This document shows, one piece after another, positions 42,773-51,357 of a DNA stretch of 64,000 nucleotides. This DNA is from Streptomyces alboflavus (GTDB lineage: Bacteria > Actinomycetota > Actinomycetes > Streptomycetales > Streptomycetaceae): contig NZ_JNXT01000049.1 of NCBI RefSeq assembly GCF_000716675.1, positions 1 to 64,000 of the forward strand. The letters are read 5' to 3'. The translations under genes and the position numbers were made by a program. Position 1 is the first letter of the stretch; each line of letters opens with the position of its first letter. A model generated the notes under the pieces. That model searched no databases and was not told the DNA's origin. It saw only the letters and a program-made list of their open reading frames with translations.

Positions 42773-44218
42773 CTACGCGTACGGGATCCGCACGAACGAC
42801 TGGTTGCCGGTCCCGACCGTGCTCGCCGCGTTGCCGATCGCGTTCCACACCTCGACGCGCACGGTGCCGTTCGTCATGGCGCCGTGCGCGCCGGTGGCTG
42901 ATCTGAGCCCCTTGGACTGGGTGTAGTGCTCATAACCCGGTACCGGATCGGTGGCGAAGTACTGGTACGTCTCGGTGCGTTCCCACGATCCGTCGCCCGT
43001 CCGGTCGTAGCTCACCCGCACCTGCTGGCCGTTGGCGACCGCCGAGCCCGCGTCGACGAGCAGGTCGAACTCCGTGGCCCCGCCGCCGTAGGCGCCGCTC
43101 ACGCCGGTGGCCGTGAACGTCTGCGGACTGTGCGGGGCGCCGTCGTGGTTGGCGCCGCCCGCCGACGCGAGGGTCGTCGCCGCCGCGGAACCCGTGGCCT
43201 GGCCGAGGCCGCCGCCCGGACGCAGATGCAGGGTGGAGGGCGTACCGGGATCGCCGCCCCCGCCGCCGCGCGTCCACACCGCCACATAGTCCACGGCCAT
43301 CGCCCGGCCCGGCACGGTGGCCGCCACCGGCGTCGCACGGCCCGCGACGCCGTCGGGGAACGCGCCGCCCATCGCCACGTTCAGGAGGATGAAGTAGCCC
43401 GCGTGGTTCGTCATGTTGTTCCACGCCTCGGCGCCCACCCGGTTCTGGTCGACGCTGTGGTACAGCTGCCCGTCGACGTACCAGCGCAGGACGTTGGGGC
43501 TCGCCGAGCGGTCCCACTCGAAGCGGTACGTGTGGAAGGCCGACTGGCACGAGGAGCCCGGGCAGGCGCGGCTCGCGCCGATGCCGTTGGTCTCGTTGCA
43601 CGGGCCGCCCGGGTTCACCCCGCAGTGCAGCACGCCCCACACCGAGTTGATGCCGTTGACGTTCTCCATGACGTCGAACTCGCCGATGCCCGGCCAGTTC
43701 CAGTAGTTGCCCCGGTAGGGCGCGCCGAGTGCCCAGAACGCGGGCCAGTAGCCGAGTGCCTGCTCGCCGGTGACGTTCGGCATCTGGATGCGGCCCTCGA
43801 TGGCGAGGGTGCCGCCCGCCGGGGCCTTGAAGTCGGCGCGCTTGGTCTCGATCCGCGCCGAGGTCCAGTTGCCCGCGCCGTCCCGCAGCGGGGTGATGCG
43901 CAGATTGCCGTTGCCGTCCAGGCTCAGGTTGTCGGGCGACGAGGTGTAGTTCTGGATCTCGCCCGTGCCCCAGTTCGCGGGGCCGCCGGGGTAGTTGTGG
44001 CCGGTGTCGATCTGCCAGTTCGCGGCCGAGGGCAGCGAACGGGCGGGACCGTTGAAGTCGTCGCTCCACTGCAGGGTCCAGCCGGGGGCCGGGGGGACGT
44101 CGCCCCGCGCCTCGGCGGGGCTCAGCAGCGCGGCGCACAGGCCCGCGGCGGCGAGCCCGGCGAGGAGAGGGGCTCCGCGTCTCGTACGGAAGAGGCGGCT
44201 CGTGCGGCTCGTGCCCAT
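42773..44218 (-). CDS. Secreted GH16 beta-glucanase with C-terminal beta domain
   Basis: 481 residues. Signal peptide (about 1-38, ending A-E-A-R-G). GH16 catalytic domain about 45-300 with E180-F-D-V-M-E185, the E-x-D-x-x-E catalytic motif, suggesting an endo-beta-1,3-glucanase (laminarinase-like). A Gly linker (about 310) and a beta-rich 145-residue C-terminal domain, probably carbohydrate-binding. GGAGG lies six bases before the ATG. The upstream palindrome implies repression by a LacI-type sugar regulator. Confidence 0.9.
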   Translation of the reverse strand: MGTSRTSRLFRTRRGAPLLAGLAAAGLCAALLSPAEARGDVPPAPGWTLQWSDDFNGPARSLPSAANWQIDTGHNYPGGPANWGTGEIQNYTSSPDNLSLDGNGNLRITPLRDGAGNWTSARIETKRADFKAPAGGTLAIEGRIQMPNVTGEQALGYWPAFWALGAPYRGNYWNWPGIGEFDVMENVNGINSVWGVLHCGVNPGGPCNETNGIGASRACPGSSCQSAFHTYRFEWDRSASPNVLRWYVDGQLYHSVDQNRVGAEAWNNMTNHAGYFILLNVAMGGAFPDGVAGRATPVAATVPGRAMAVDYVAVWTRGGGGGDPGTPSTLHLRPGGGLGQATGSAAATTLASAGGANHDGAPHSPQTFTATGVSGAYGGGATEFDLLVDAGSAVANGQQVRVSYDRTGDGSWERTETYQYFATDPVPGYEHYTQSKGLRSATGAHGAMTNGTVRVEVWNAIGNAASTVGTGNQSFVRIPYA

Positions 44219-44267
44219 GGGGCACCTCCGTGAGGCTGGGGACGGTGGTGGTGGGGCGGGCTGTTCG

Positions 44268-44283
44268 CTGAGAGCGCTCTCAG
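44268..44283. promoter_or_regulatory. CebR/BglR-like operator before the glucanase
   Basis: CTGAGAGCGCTCTCAG, a perfect 16-base palindrome with the GAGCGCTC core of Streptomyces LacI-family sugar repressor sites (such as CebR). It sits 50 bases upstream of the glucanase start. Confidence 0.8.
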
Positions 44284-44497
44284 GGTTTTGTAGTTGTGGG
44301 CGGCGGTGCCGTCAATGGCTGTGCGCCGTCAACTTCCCGAAGGGGGAGTGGAGTTGTCCGGCAGCGGTCGCGTGGTCGTCCCCGGGACGCAATTCCGGTT
44401 GCGTCCCGTCCCGGCCGCCCCGCAGGCTGAGAGGTCATCACCGGCGTGCCGCCTGACCAGCGGCAGCCGGACGCGACCTCATGAGGAGTGGACGGCC

Positions 44498-46150
44498 ATG
44501 GACCAGGGGGAAGACGGCGTGACGGAGATCGCGGCGGCGCGCGCGTCGGGGGACGGAAGCGCCGGGTTCGAGCGCGTGAGCCAGCTGTTCGAGGAGTTCC
44601 TGGAGGCCGTCGCGCGCCCGGCGAGGACCGACGGCACGGACCGCGACCTCACCGCCCGCCTGCGCGCCCACCTCGGCATCGAGCCCGGCGAGGCCCCCGT
44701 GGTCAAGGCCACCTACGCGGCGTACGACCACCCGAACGTGCACCTCGCCCTGGAGCGCTGGTTCACCGCCCCGGCACGCTCGTACGAACTGCTCGGCATG
44801 ACGGGCTCCGACCACCGCAACCACTACTCCCTGTCGGAGATCATCGAATCCGCCGACCGCTACGACAAGTTCGTGGTCGGCGCCGTCGACTACACCCACC
44901 TGCCGATCTCGCCGGACGACGAACTCGCCAGCGTGTCCTTCGGGTTCTACCTCGGCACGGAGCGCACTCCCGACGGCGGCGAGGAGCGCTGCGTCGCCCT
45001 GCTGCGCGGCCCGAACGAGGACTACGGCCGCGAGAAGGTCCAGCTGGAGGTGCTCGCCGCGTCCCGCGACACCGCCCGGCGGCTGCTCGCCCGCGTCGAC
45101 GCGTACCTGAGCGAGCACAACATCTTCCGCGGCCAGGTCCTGTCCTTCCAGGGCGACGCCTTCGGCGAGGGCCTCGGCCCGTTCCGCTTCCACCGCCGCC
45201 CGGGCCTGACCCGCGACGACATCGTGCTCCCCGACGGCCTGCTCGACCGGGTGGAACGCCAGGTCGTGGGCGTCGCCCGGCAGCGCGAGCGGCTGCGCGC
45301 CGCGGGCCAGCACCTGCGCCGCGGCCTGCTCCTGTACGGCCCGCCCGGCACCGGCAAGACGCACACGGTCCGCTACCTCCTCTCCGGCCTGCCGGACTTC
45401 ACCGTCGTCCTCCTGTCCGGCACCACCATCGGCGCCATCGGCCCGGCCTGCGCCCTCGCCCGGATGCTCCAGCCCGCCCTCGTCGTCCTTGAGGACTGCG
45501 ACCTCATCGCCGAGTCCCGCGACTTCGGCGGCGGCGAACAGCCCCTGCTCTTCCAGGTGTTGAACGAGATGGACGGCCTCGGTGACGACTCCGACGTGGC
45601 GTTCCTGCTCACCACCAACCGCGCCGACCTCCTGGAGCCCGCCCTCGCCCAGCGCCCCGGCCGCGTCGACCTCGCCGTCGAGATCCCGCTGCCCGACGCC
45701 GTGGGACGCCGCCGCCTGCTCGACCTGTACGGCGGCGCGCTCGGCCTCGACGAGGAGGTCCTCGCGGAGACCGTCGAGCGCACGGAGGGCACGACGGCGT
45801 CGTTCGCGAAGGAGCTGGTGCGGCGGGCCGTGCTCGTCGCCGCCGAGCGCGACGCGGACACCGACGCCCAGGACGTCCGCGCGGCCGTCGCCGAACTCCT
45901 CTCGGACCGCGACCAGTTGACGCGGCGGCTGCTCGGCGTCTCGGCGGACGAGGACCCGGACGACCCGGAGGACGAGTTCGCCTTCGAGGGTGACGGTGAC
46001 GACGGCGACGGCGGTGACGGCGACGGCGGCGGGGGCGGTGGGGGCCGCCCCGGTGGCCGTCCCCGTCGCCCGGGCCCCGGGCGTCTCGGTGAGAACGGCG
46101 GCGGGTTCTTCACGGCGTCGTACCGTCCGATGCCGCGACGGCTGCCGTGA
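44498..46150 (+). CDS. AAA+ ATPase
   Basis: 550 residues from ATG 44498. N-terminal domain of about 240 residues of unknown fold, then an AAA+ core: Walker A G-P-P-G-T-G-K-T (281-288), Walker B L-V-V-L-E-D (E332-D333, the inverted order also seen in Bcs1-type ATPases), sensor T-T-N-R and R-P-G-R-V-D. The C-terminal 70 residues are acidic then Gly-rich and low complexity. Likely a remodelling ATPase; partner unknown. The next gene, a WD40 kinase, is convergent. Confidence 0.82.
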   Translation: MDQGEDGVTEIAAARASGDGSAGFERVSQLFEEFLEAVARPARTDGTDRDLTARLRAHLGIEPGEAPVVKATYAAYDHPNVHLALERWFTAPARSYELLGMTGSDHRNHYSLSEIIESADRYDKFVVGAVDYTHLPISPDDELASVSFGFYLGTERTPDGGEERCVALLRGPNEDYGREKVQLEVLAASRDTARRLLARVDAYLSEHNIFRGQVLSFQGDAFGEGLGPFRFHRRPGLTRDDIVLPDGLLDRVERQVVGVARQRERLRAAGQHLRRGLLLYGPPGTGKTHTVRYLLSGLPDFTVVLLSGTTIGAIGPACALARMLQPALVVLEDCDLIAESRDFGGGEQPLLFQVLNEMDGLGDDSDVAFLLTTNRADLLEPALAQRPGRVDLAVEIPLPDAVGRRRLLDLYGGALGLDEEVLAETVERTEGTTASFAKELVRRAVLVAAERDADTDAQDVRAAVAELLSDRDQLTRRLLGVSADEDPDDPEDEFAFEGDGDDGDGGDGDGGGGGGGRPGGRPRRPGPGRLGENGGGFFTASYRPMPRRLP

Positions 46151-46213
46151 CGGCTGCGGTGACGGTCGCGGTGCGGTGACGGCTGCCGGTCCGTGGCGAC
46201 TACGGCTCCGTGA

Positions 46214-48028
46214 CTACGGCTCCGTGATGATGTCCCACAGCCGGATCACCTGGTCCTCACCGGCGCTGGCGAGGGTGCGGCCGTCGGGGGCGAAGGCCAG
46301 GCACAGGACCTCGCCCGCGTGCCCGGTCAGGGCGATGCGCTGGTCGCCGGTGTCCGGGTCCCAGAGACGGATCAGGCCGTTGCCGCCGGCGGTGGCGAGG
46401 ATGCGCCCGTCCGGGCTGAACGCCAGGGCCGTCGCCCCCTGGGCGTGCGCGTCCACGGTGCGGCGGTCCTTGCCGGTGTCCGGGTCCTTGAGGTGGACGA
46501 GCAGGTCGCCGACCGGGGCGGTGGCCAGAATGCCGCCGTCCGGGCTGAACGCCAGGGCGGTGTCGGCCGTCCGTCCGGGGATCTCCCAGCGTGACTCGCC
46601 CGTGGCGGTGTCCCAGAGCCGACTGGTCCTGCTCTGGCCGCCACCGGCCAGGCCGCGGCCGTCCGGGCTGAACGCGATCCGCTGCACCCAGCCGCCGGGC
46701 CAGCGCATCTCCCGCACCGCGTCCCCGGTGTGCGGGTTCCAGAGCCGGATCGCCCCGTCGCTGCCGCCGGTGGCGAGGATGCGGCCGTCCGGGCTGAACG
46801 CCACGGCGCTCGCCACCCTGTTCCAGCCCGGGTACTTCACGACCAGGCGCTCCACGAACTCCTGCCCGTGCCAGAGGCGCAGATGGTGGCCGCAAGCGGT
46901 CGCGAGGATGCGGCCGTCCGGGCTGAAGGCCACGAGCGCTCGGTGGGAGTTGCCCGTGGGGAGCGGCTCGTGCGCCTCGCCGTCGTCCGGGTCCCACAGG
47001 CGTACGTACTTGTCGCCGCCGCCGGACGCGAGGGTGCGGCCGTCGGGGCTGTACGCGAGCGAGAGGACAGCGGTGCGGTGCCCGGAGAGGGTGCGGCGGG
47101 CCACGGCGGTGAGGAAACTCCCGCGGGTGCTCCGCCGGGGCGCGGGCGCGGGTGAGGTGGCGTGTGCGGGTCTTGTCGTGGGGGCGGCCTCGATGGCATC
47201 GGCCGTCCCGTTCGGCGCGGCGAGACGGCGGGCCAGTGTGGCCGCGTCCGGCCGGTCCCCGGGGTCCTTGGCCAGCAGGGCGAGCACCAAGTCGTCGAGC
47301 TCCACCGGGAGTTCGGGACGCAGCTCGCGCGGCGGCCGTGGCGCCTCGGTCACATGGTGGTGCATCAGGGCGTACAAGGACGCGTCGGAGGTGAACGGCG
47401 GGCGTCCCGTGAGCAGTTCGTACAGGACGCAGCCGAGCGAGTACAGGTCGGCGGGCGCGGCCGGCTCCTCGGCGCGCCACTGCTCCGGCGCCATGTACAG
47501 CGGCGTGCCCACGACATGGCCGACCGTGGTGAGCACGGCCGAGGCGTCGGCGGAGCGGGCGATGCCGAAGTCGCAGATCTTGATGTGGTCGCCGGGCCGC
47601 ACGAAGAGGTTGCCCGGCTTGAGGTCGCGGTGGACGACGCCGCTGTCGTGCGCGGCGGCGAGCGCGACGGCCGTCTGCCGCGCCAGGCCGACGGCCCGCT
47701 CGACCGGCACGCCCGTGCGGTGTCCTGCCATCAGGCGCGCCACGTCCTGGCCGCGCAGCAGTTCCATGACGATGAACAGGAACCCGTCGTGCTCCCCGGC
47801 GTCGTGCACCACGGTGATCCCGGGATGCTGGAGCCCCGCGAGGGTCGCCGCCTCCCGCTGGAAGCGCCGCACCGCGTCCGTGCCGACCGGAGTCGGCAGG
47901 ACCTTGACGGCGACGTCACGACGCAGCAGCGAGCGGTCGTGGCCCCGCCACACCTCGCCCATGCCGCCGCGGCCGAGCAGCTCCTTCAGTTCATAGCGCC
48001 CGGCCAGCGTCACCCCGGACAGTTCCAT
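46214..48028 (-). CDS. Serine/threonine protein kinase with WD40 repeats
   Basis: 604 residues. PknB-like kinase domain 12-265: G-R-G-G-M-G-E-V, K42, H-R-D-L-K-P-G-N (D135), D-F-G (D153). After a short linker, seven WD40-type repeats (F-S-P-D-G-R/T-x-L-A-S/T-x-x-x-x-x-x-I/V-R-L-W) form a probable beta-propeller. No membrane segment, so a cytoplasmic kinase. GGGGAGAG lies just upstream of the ATG. Confidence 0.92.
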   Translation of the reverse strand: MELSGVTLAGRYELKELLGRGGMGEVWRGHDRSLLRRDVAVKVLPTPVGTDAVRRFQREAATLAGLQHPGITVVHDAGEHDGFLFIVMELLRGQDVARLMAGHRTGVPVERAVGLARQTAVALAAAHDSGVVHRDLKPGNLFVRPGDHIKICDFGIARSADASAVLTTVGHVVGTPLYMAPEQWRAEEPAAPADLYSLGCVLYELLTGRPPFTSDASLYALMHHHVTEAPRPPRELRPELPVELDDLVLALLAKDPGDRPDAATLARRLAAPNGTADAIEAAPTTRPAHATSPAPAPRRSTRGSFLTAVARRTLSGHRTAVLSLAYSPDGRTLASGGGDKYVRLWDPDDGEAHEPLPTGNSHRALVAFSPDGRILATACGHHLRLWHGQEFVERLVVKYPGWNRVASAVAFSPDGRILATGGSDGAIRLWNPHTGDAVREMRWPGGWVQRIAFSPDGRGLAGGGQSRTSRLWDTATGESRWEIPGRTADTALAFSPDGGILATAPVGDLLVHLKDPDTGKDRRTVDAHAQGATALAFSPDGRILATAGGNGLIRLWDPDTGDQRIALTGHAGEVLCLAFAPDGRTLASAGEDQVIRLWDIITEP

Positions 48029-48123
48029 GCGCTCTCCCCGTGCTCCCGGATGCCACGAACGTACGACATGAGGGGTGCGGGGGAAGGGAGTTGGCGGGAT
48101 CTTCGGTCACCGCGCCGGGCCGC

Positions 48124-48600
48124 TCACCGCACCGGCGCCCCTGTGTCCTCGTGCCGCAGCAGCCGCGCGATCGCCGGGACCGGGAACAGGAGCAGCGCCA
48201 GGTTCGGGATCCACCACGTCGGCGACCAGTCGCCGCGCAGCGCCCAGAACACGACGGCCTGGAGCCCGGCCGTGCTGGTGAGGGTGAGGGAGACCAGCAT
48301 CAGGGGGCGCCAGGCGATCCGCTGCGGCGGGCCGGCATCGCGGGCGCGGCGGCACAGGTGCAGGGAGGCGAGTCCGGTGGCGCTCGCGGCGACGTCCAGC
48401 GGCAGGAACGAGTAGTTCCAGTCGCTCATGACCGGGTCGTCGTAGTCCTTGTACGCGTACTCCGCGGGGATCAGGCCGAGCAGCGCGGCGCTCCAGTACA
48501 CGAGGAAGCCGACGTCGGTGATCAGCATGGCGACCTTGACGGCGGTGAACCCGGGGGTGCCGCGGAGTTCGGTGCGGGCGTGCGGGGGTGCCTGGACCAT
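48124..48600 (-). CDS. DUF5360-like membrane protein
   Basis: 158 residues, four hydrophobic segments (about 18-42, 55-78, 90-115 and 122-140). Start ATG overlaps the SMR stop by one base (TGATG). Third gene of a TetR-SMR-membrane protein operon. Function unknown. Confidence 0.65.
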   Translation of the reverse strand: MVQAPPHARTELRGTPGFTAVKVAMLITDVGFLVYWSAALLGLIPAEYAYKDYDDPVMSDWNYSFLPLDVAASATGLASLHLCRRARDAGPPQRIAWRPLMLVSLTLTSTAGLQAVVFWALRGDWSPTWWIPNLALLLFPVPAIARLLRHEDTGAPVR

Positions 48601-48926
48601 CAGTGCTCCAGGCCTCCGCCCACGTACATGACCGCCACGCCGAGGGCGATGAGCAGGGCGCCCGCGACCGTTGCCAGGCGGACGTTCTCGTCGAACAGGA
48701 GCACCCCGCCGACCAGCGCGCCGATGGTGCCGAGGCCGGACCACACCGCGTAGACGGGGCCGACGTCGAGGGTCTTCAGGGCCTGGGCGAGGAACACGAA
48801 CGCGGCGCCGTAGCCGAGGACCACGAGGACGGTCGGGCAGAGGCGGGTGAGGCCGTGCGAGGCGCGCAGGGAGAGGGTGGCGGCGATCTCGGAGACGATG
48901 GCGCCCGCGACCAGGAGGATGCCCAT
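48600..48926 (-). CDS. SMR-family multidrug efflux protein
   Basis: 108 residues, four helices, with the conserved membrane Glu in I-V-S-E-I-A-A-T and the W-S-G-L-G-T signature of small multidrug resistance proteins. Works as a dimer coupling proton influx to export of cationic compounds. ATG overlaps the TetR stop by one base (TAATG). Confidence 0.9.
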   Translation of the reverse strand: MGILLVAGAIVSEIAATLSLRASHGLTRLCPTVLVVLGYGAAFVFLAQALKTLDVGPVYAVWSGLGTIGALVGGVLLFDENVRLATVAGALLIALGVAVMYVGGGLEH

Positions 48927-49474
48927 TACGCGACCCCCTCGGTCGGCTCGGCCGGTTCGGTCAACTCGGTGAGCAGGCGCCGCAGTTGGCGGTGGTCCTC
49001 GCCCTTGGGGTCGGCCAGGCCGAGGAGGCGGGCGGTCCACCAGCCGTCGACGGCCATGCGGACGAGCGTGGCGACGCCCGGGGGCAGGCCGTCCTGCTCC
49101 AGGCGCGCCTGCCATGTTCGATAGCGCTCCTGGAGGATGTCGAGCACCTCCGGGCCGTTGGCCGCCGCGAGCAGGGCGACCGGGACCGAGTCGGATGCGG
49201 TGGCCTCGCCCTCGGGGGCATCGGCCGGGATCGAGGCGTCGAGCCAGGCGCGCGCGAACGCGCCCGGTGGTGCGTCCGGTCCTGGCAGTACTTCTTCGAA
49301 GCGGTCCGCGAGCCGCTCCACCACGCCCTGCACGAGGGCCAGCTTGGTCGGGAAGTGGTAGAGCAGGCCGCCCTTGCTCACGCCTGCCTCCGCCGCCACC
49401 GCGTCCAGGCGGATGGCGTCCACACCCTGCTTGACCAGGAGTCTCTCCGCCGCGTTCAGGAGCCGGTTGCGCAC
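48926..49474 (-). CDS. TetR-family regulator of the SMR operon
   Basis: 182 residues from GTG 49474. HTH R-L-D-A-V-A-A-E-A-G-V-S-K-G-G-L-L-Y-H-F-P-T-K followed by a TetR_C domain. First gene of the operon; operators at 49528-49542 and 49592-49609 lie just upstream. Probably represses the SMR pump. Confidence 0.88.
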   Translation of the reverse strand: MRNRLLNAAERLLVKQGVDAIRLDAVAAEAGVSKGGLLYHFPTKLALVQGVVERLADRFEEVLPGPDAPPGAFARAWLDASIPADAPEGEATASDSVPVALLAAANGPEVLDILQERYRTWQARLEQDGLPPGVATLVRMAVDGWWTARLLGLADPKGEDHRQLRRLLTELTEPAEPTEGVA

Positions 49475-49527
49475 GCCTCACACCGTCTTTCGGTCGTCGG
49501 TCGTTCTGCTTCTCTGATCACTTTCAA

Positions 49528-49609
49528 AAGATCGCCGATCTTGCTTTCGGCCTTTTTCGATCTTGTTTTACGCGGACGTCCTTCGAGTTTCCGACCGTCT
49601 GGACGGTCG
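49528..49609. promoter_or_regulatory. Two palindromes upstream of TetR
   Basis: AAGATCG-C-CGATCTT (49528-49542) and CGACCGTC-TG-GACGGTCG (49592-49609), both perfect. The first is 54 bases from the TetR start; the second is nearer the oxoamine-synthase side, so a shared regulator is possible. Confidence 0.6.
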
Positions 49610-49722
49610 AATGCAGGCTAGCATGGGCCCTGAGTGGGGTGCGAGAGCATTCCGCGGGGGGCGCGGGGGAAGCGGAACGGTTAATTCTGCATTTCGCCGC
49701 ACCGAGTTGGTCAAGAGATTGG

Positions 49723-49752
49723 TTGACGCTTTCGTCGAAGGTTGTCTAAAGT
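49723..49752 (+). promoter_or_regulatory. Candidate promoter of the oxoamine-synthase cluster
   Basis: TTGACG, 18 bases, TAAAGT; close to the principal sigma-factor consensus. Lies about 385 bases before the oxoamine synthase ATG, giving a long leader. A stem-loop with GATTCG and CGAATC arms follows immediately. Confidence 0.6.
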
Positions 49753-50136
49753 CGCTGCCTGGCTGATTCGGTCGACGAATCCAGGCCGGAATTGATCATC
49801 AATCGGGGGCTGCATGTTCGAGTCATCTGCGTATTAACTCTCTGTGTCAGCCGGTGGACGGGCCCTGTGCGCCCGTTGCCCGCGGGCTTCGCGACCGCCT
49901 GCCGGGACCGGTATCTGCCCAGGTCAAAGGCGACCTTTCGAGTCCGCTGCGGCAGCTGCGGACCATGCACGGGTTCGCTCCCATGCTTCGGATGTTCCCG
50001 CCGACGGCGCTTGTGTCTGTCCGTGCCCAGGGGAATCCGGTGGCATGCAAAGTCCTGCGCGCAACCTTGAATCCGGTGCGGTTTCGCCATGCCGCCCTGC
50101 TTTCCCGGACGCGCCTGAATTCACAGAGGGAAATAA

Positions 50137-51357
50137 ATGTTCAATGCATCGGAACCGCCCGACCTATTCTCCCGCTTCGCGAGTTATACCACGGCGTCCG
50201 ACCTGATGAAGGCCGGTCTCTACCCCTACTTCCTGCCGCTCGCCGGACAGGAGGGAGCCACCGTGCGCAGGAGCGGACGGGAACTGATCATGTGCGGCTC
50301 GAACAACTACCTGGGCCTCACCGCCGACCCGCGTGTCCACGCCGCCGCCCGCGCCGCGCTCGACCGGTACGGCAGTTCAAGTACCGGATCCCGTTTCCTC
50401 AACGGCAACACCGATCTGCACGAGGAGCTGGAGGCCGAACTCGCCGACTTCCTGGGCAAGCCCGCCGCCCTGGTCCTCTCCACCGGCTACCAGGCCAACC
50501 TCGGCGCCCTCGCCGGGCTGCTCACCCCGCGCGACTACGCCGTCGTCGACCGGGACGCCCACGCCTCCCTCGTCGACGGCTGCCGGCTCAGCGGCGCGAA
50601 GGTGCGCAGGTTTCCGCACAACGACGCCGAAGGCCTGCGGCGCACCCTGGAGCAACTGCCCGACGCCGCCGCCCGGCTCGTCATCGTCGACGGCGTCTAC
50701 TCCATGGAAGGGGACATCTGCGACCTGCCCGCCATCACCGCCGTCTGCGCCCAGTACGGCGCCCGGCTCCTGGTCGACGACGCGCACGGCCTCGGCGTCC
50801 TCGCGGGCGGCCGCGGCACCGCCGCGCACTTCGACCTCACCGACCAGGTCGACCTGATCACCGTCACCTTCAGCAAGGCCCTCGCCTCCCTCGGCGGCGC
50901 CGTCGTCGGCAGCGAGGAGGCCATCCACTACCTCAAGCACAAGGCGCGCAGCCTGATGTTCAGCGCCTCCATGACGCCCACCAGCACCGCCGCCGCGCTC
51001 ACCGCGCTGCGGATACTGCGCGCCGAGCCCCATCTCACCACCGACGTCCGCGCCAAGGCCGACCACGTCCGGCGCGGACTCATCGCCGCCGGCGTCGGCA
51101 CCGGCGACAGCACCACGCCGATCATCCCCGTCCCGGTGCCCGACGCCGCCGGAACCCTCGCCATCTGGGAACGCCTGGTCCGCGCGGGCGTCTACGTCAA
51201 CCCGGTCCTCCCACCCGCCGCCACCCCCCGCCTGCGCACCAGCTACATGGCCACCCACACCCGGGCCCAGCTCGACCGCGTCGTCGAAGTGCTGGGCTCC
51301 GAGCCGGAGTTGCGGCGCGCGGGGGACCGGGTCGCCTCTTCGGTGAGCGTGGCGTGA
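50137..51357 (+). CDS. Alpha-oxoamine synthase (AONS/serine palmitoyltransferase-like)
   Basis: 406-residue PLP enzyme that condenses an amino acid (or similar amine donor) with an acyl thioester, releasing CO2 and forming an aminoketone. Motifs: G-S-N-N-Y-L-G-L (54-61), G-S-R-F-L-N-G (84-90), D-A-H-A-S (H142 stacks on PLP), D-D-A-H-G-L-G (214-220) and PLP lysine K247 in T-F-S-K-A-L-A-S-L-G-G. The L-Y-P-Y-F N-terminal stretch resembles bacterial serine palmitoyltransferases more than BioF. No biotin genes nearby. First gene of the cluster; coupled by GTGA to the next. Confidence 0.88.
   Translation: MFNASEPPDLFSRFASYTTASDLMKAGLYPYFLPLAGQEGATVRRSGRELIMCGSNNYLGLTADPRVHAAARAALDRYGSSSTGSRFLNGNTDLHEELEAELADFLGKPAALVLSTGYQANLGALAGLLTPRDYAVVDRDAHASLVDGCRLSGAKVRRFPHNDAEGLRRTLEQLPDAAARLVIVDGVYSMEGDICDLPAITAVCAQYGARLLVDDAHGLGVLAGGRGTAAHFDLTDQVDLITVTFSKALASLGGAVVGSEEAIHYLKHKARSLMFSASMTPTSTAAALTALRILRAEPHLTTDVRAKADHVRRGLIAAGVGTGDSTTPIIPVPVPDAAGTLAIWERLVRAGVYVNPVLPPAATPRLRTSYMATHTRAQLDRVVEVLGSEPELRRAGDRVASSVSVA

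Larger units (their letters stand above)
49475..50136. other. 662-base regulatory gap before the oxoamine-synthase cluster
   Basis: Lower GC than its surroundings. No convincing gene; short frames at 49623-49766 and 49792-50070 lack ribosome-binding sites and protein-like composition. Holds two palindromes, a promoter at 49723-49752, a stem-loop at 49758-49785 and an approximately 380-base leader before the first cluster gene. Confidence 0.55.

Noticed and set aside
49792..50070. Short gene upstream of the oxoamine synthase
   Set aside because: Cys/Arg-rich, no ribosome-binding site; better read as a leader region.
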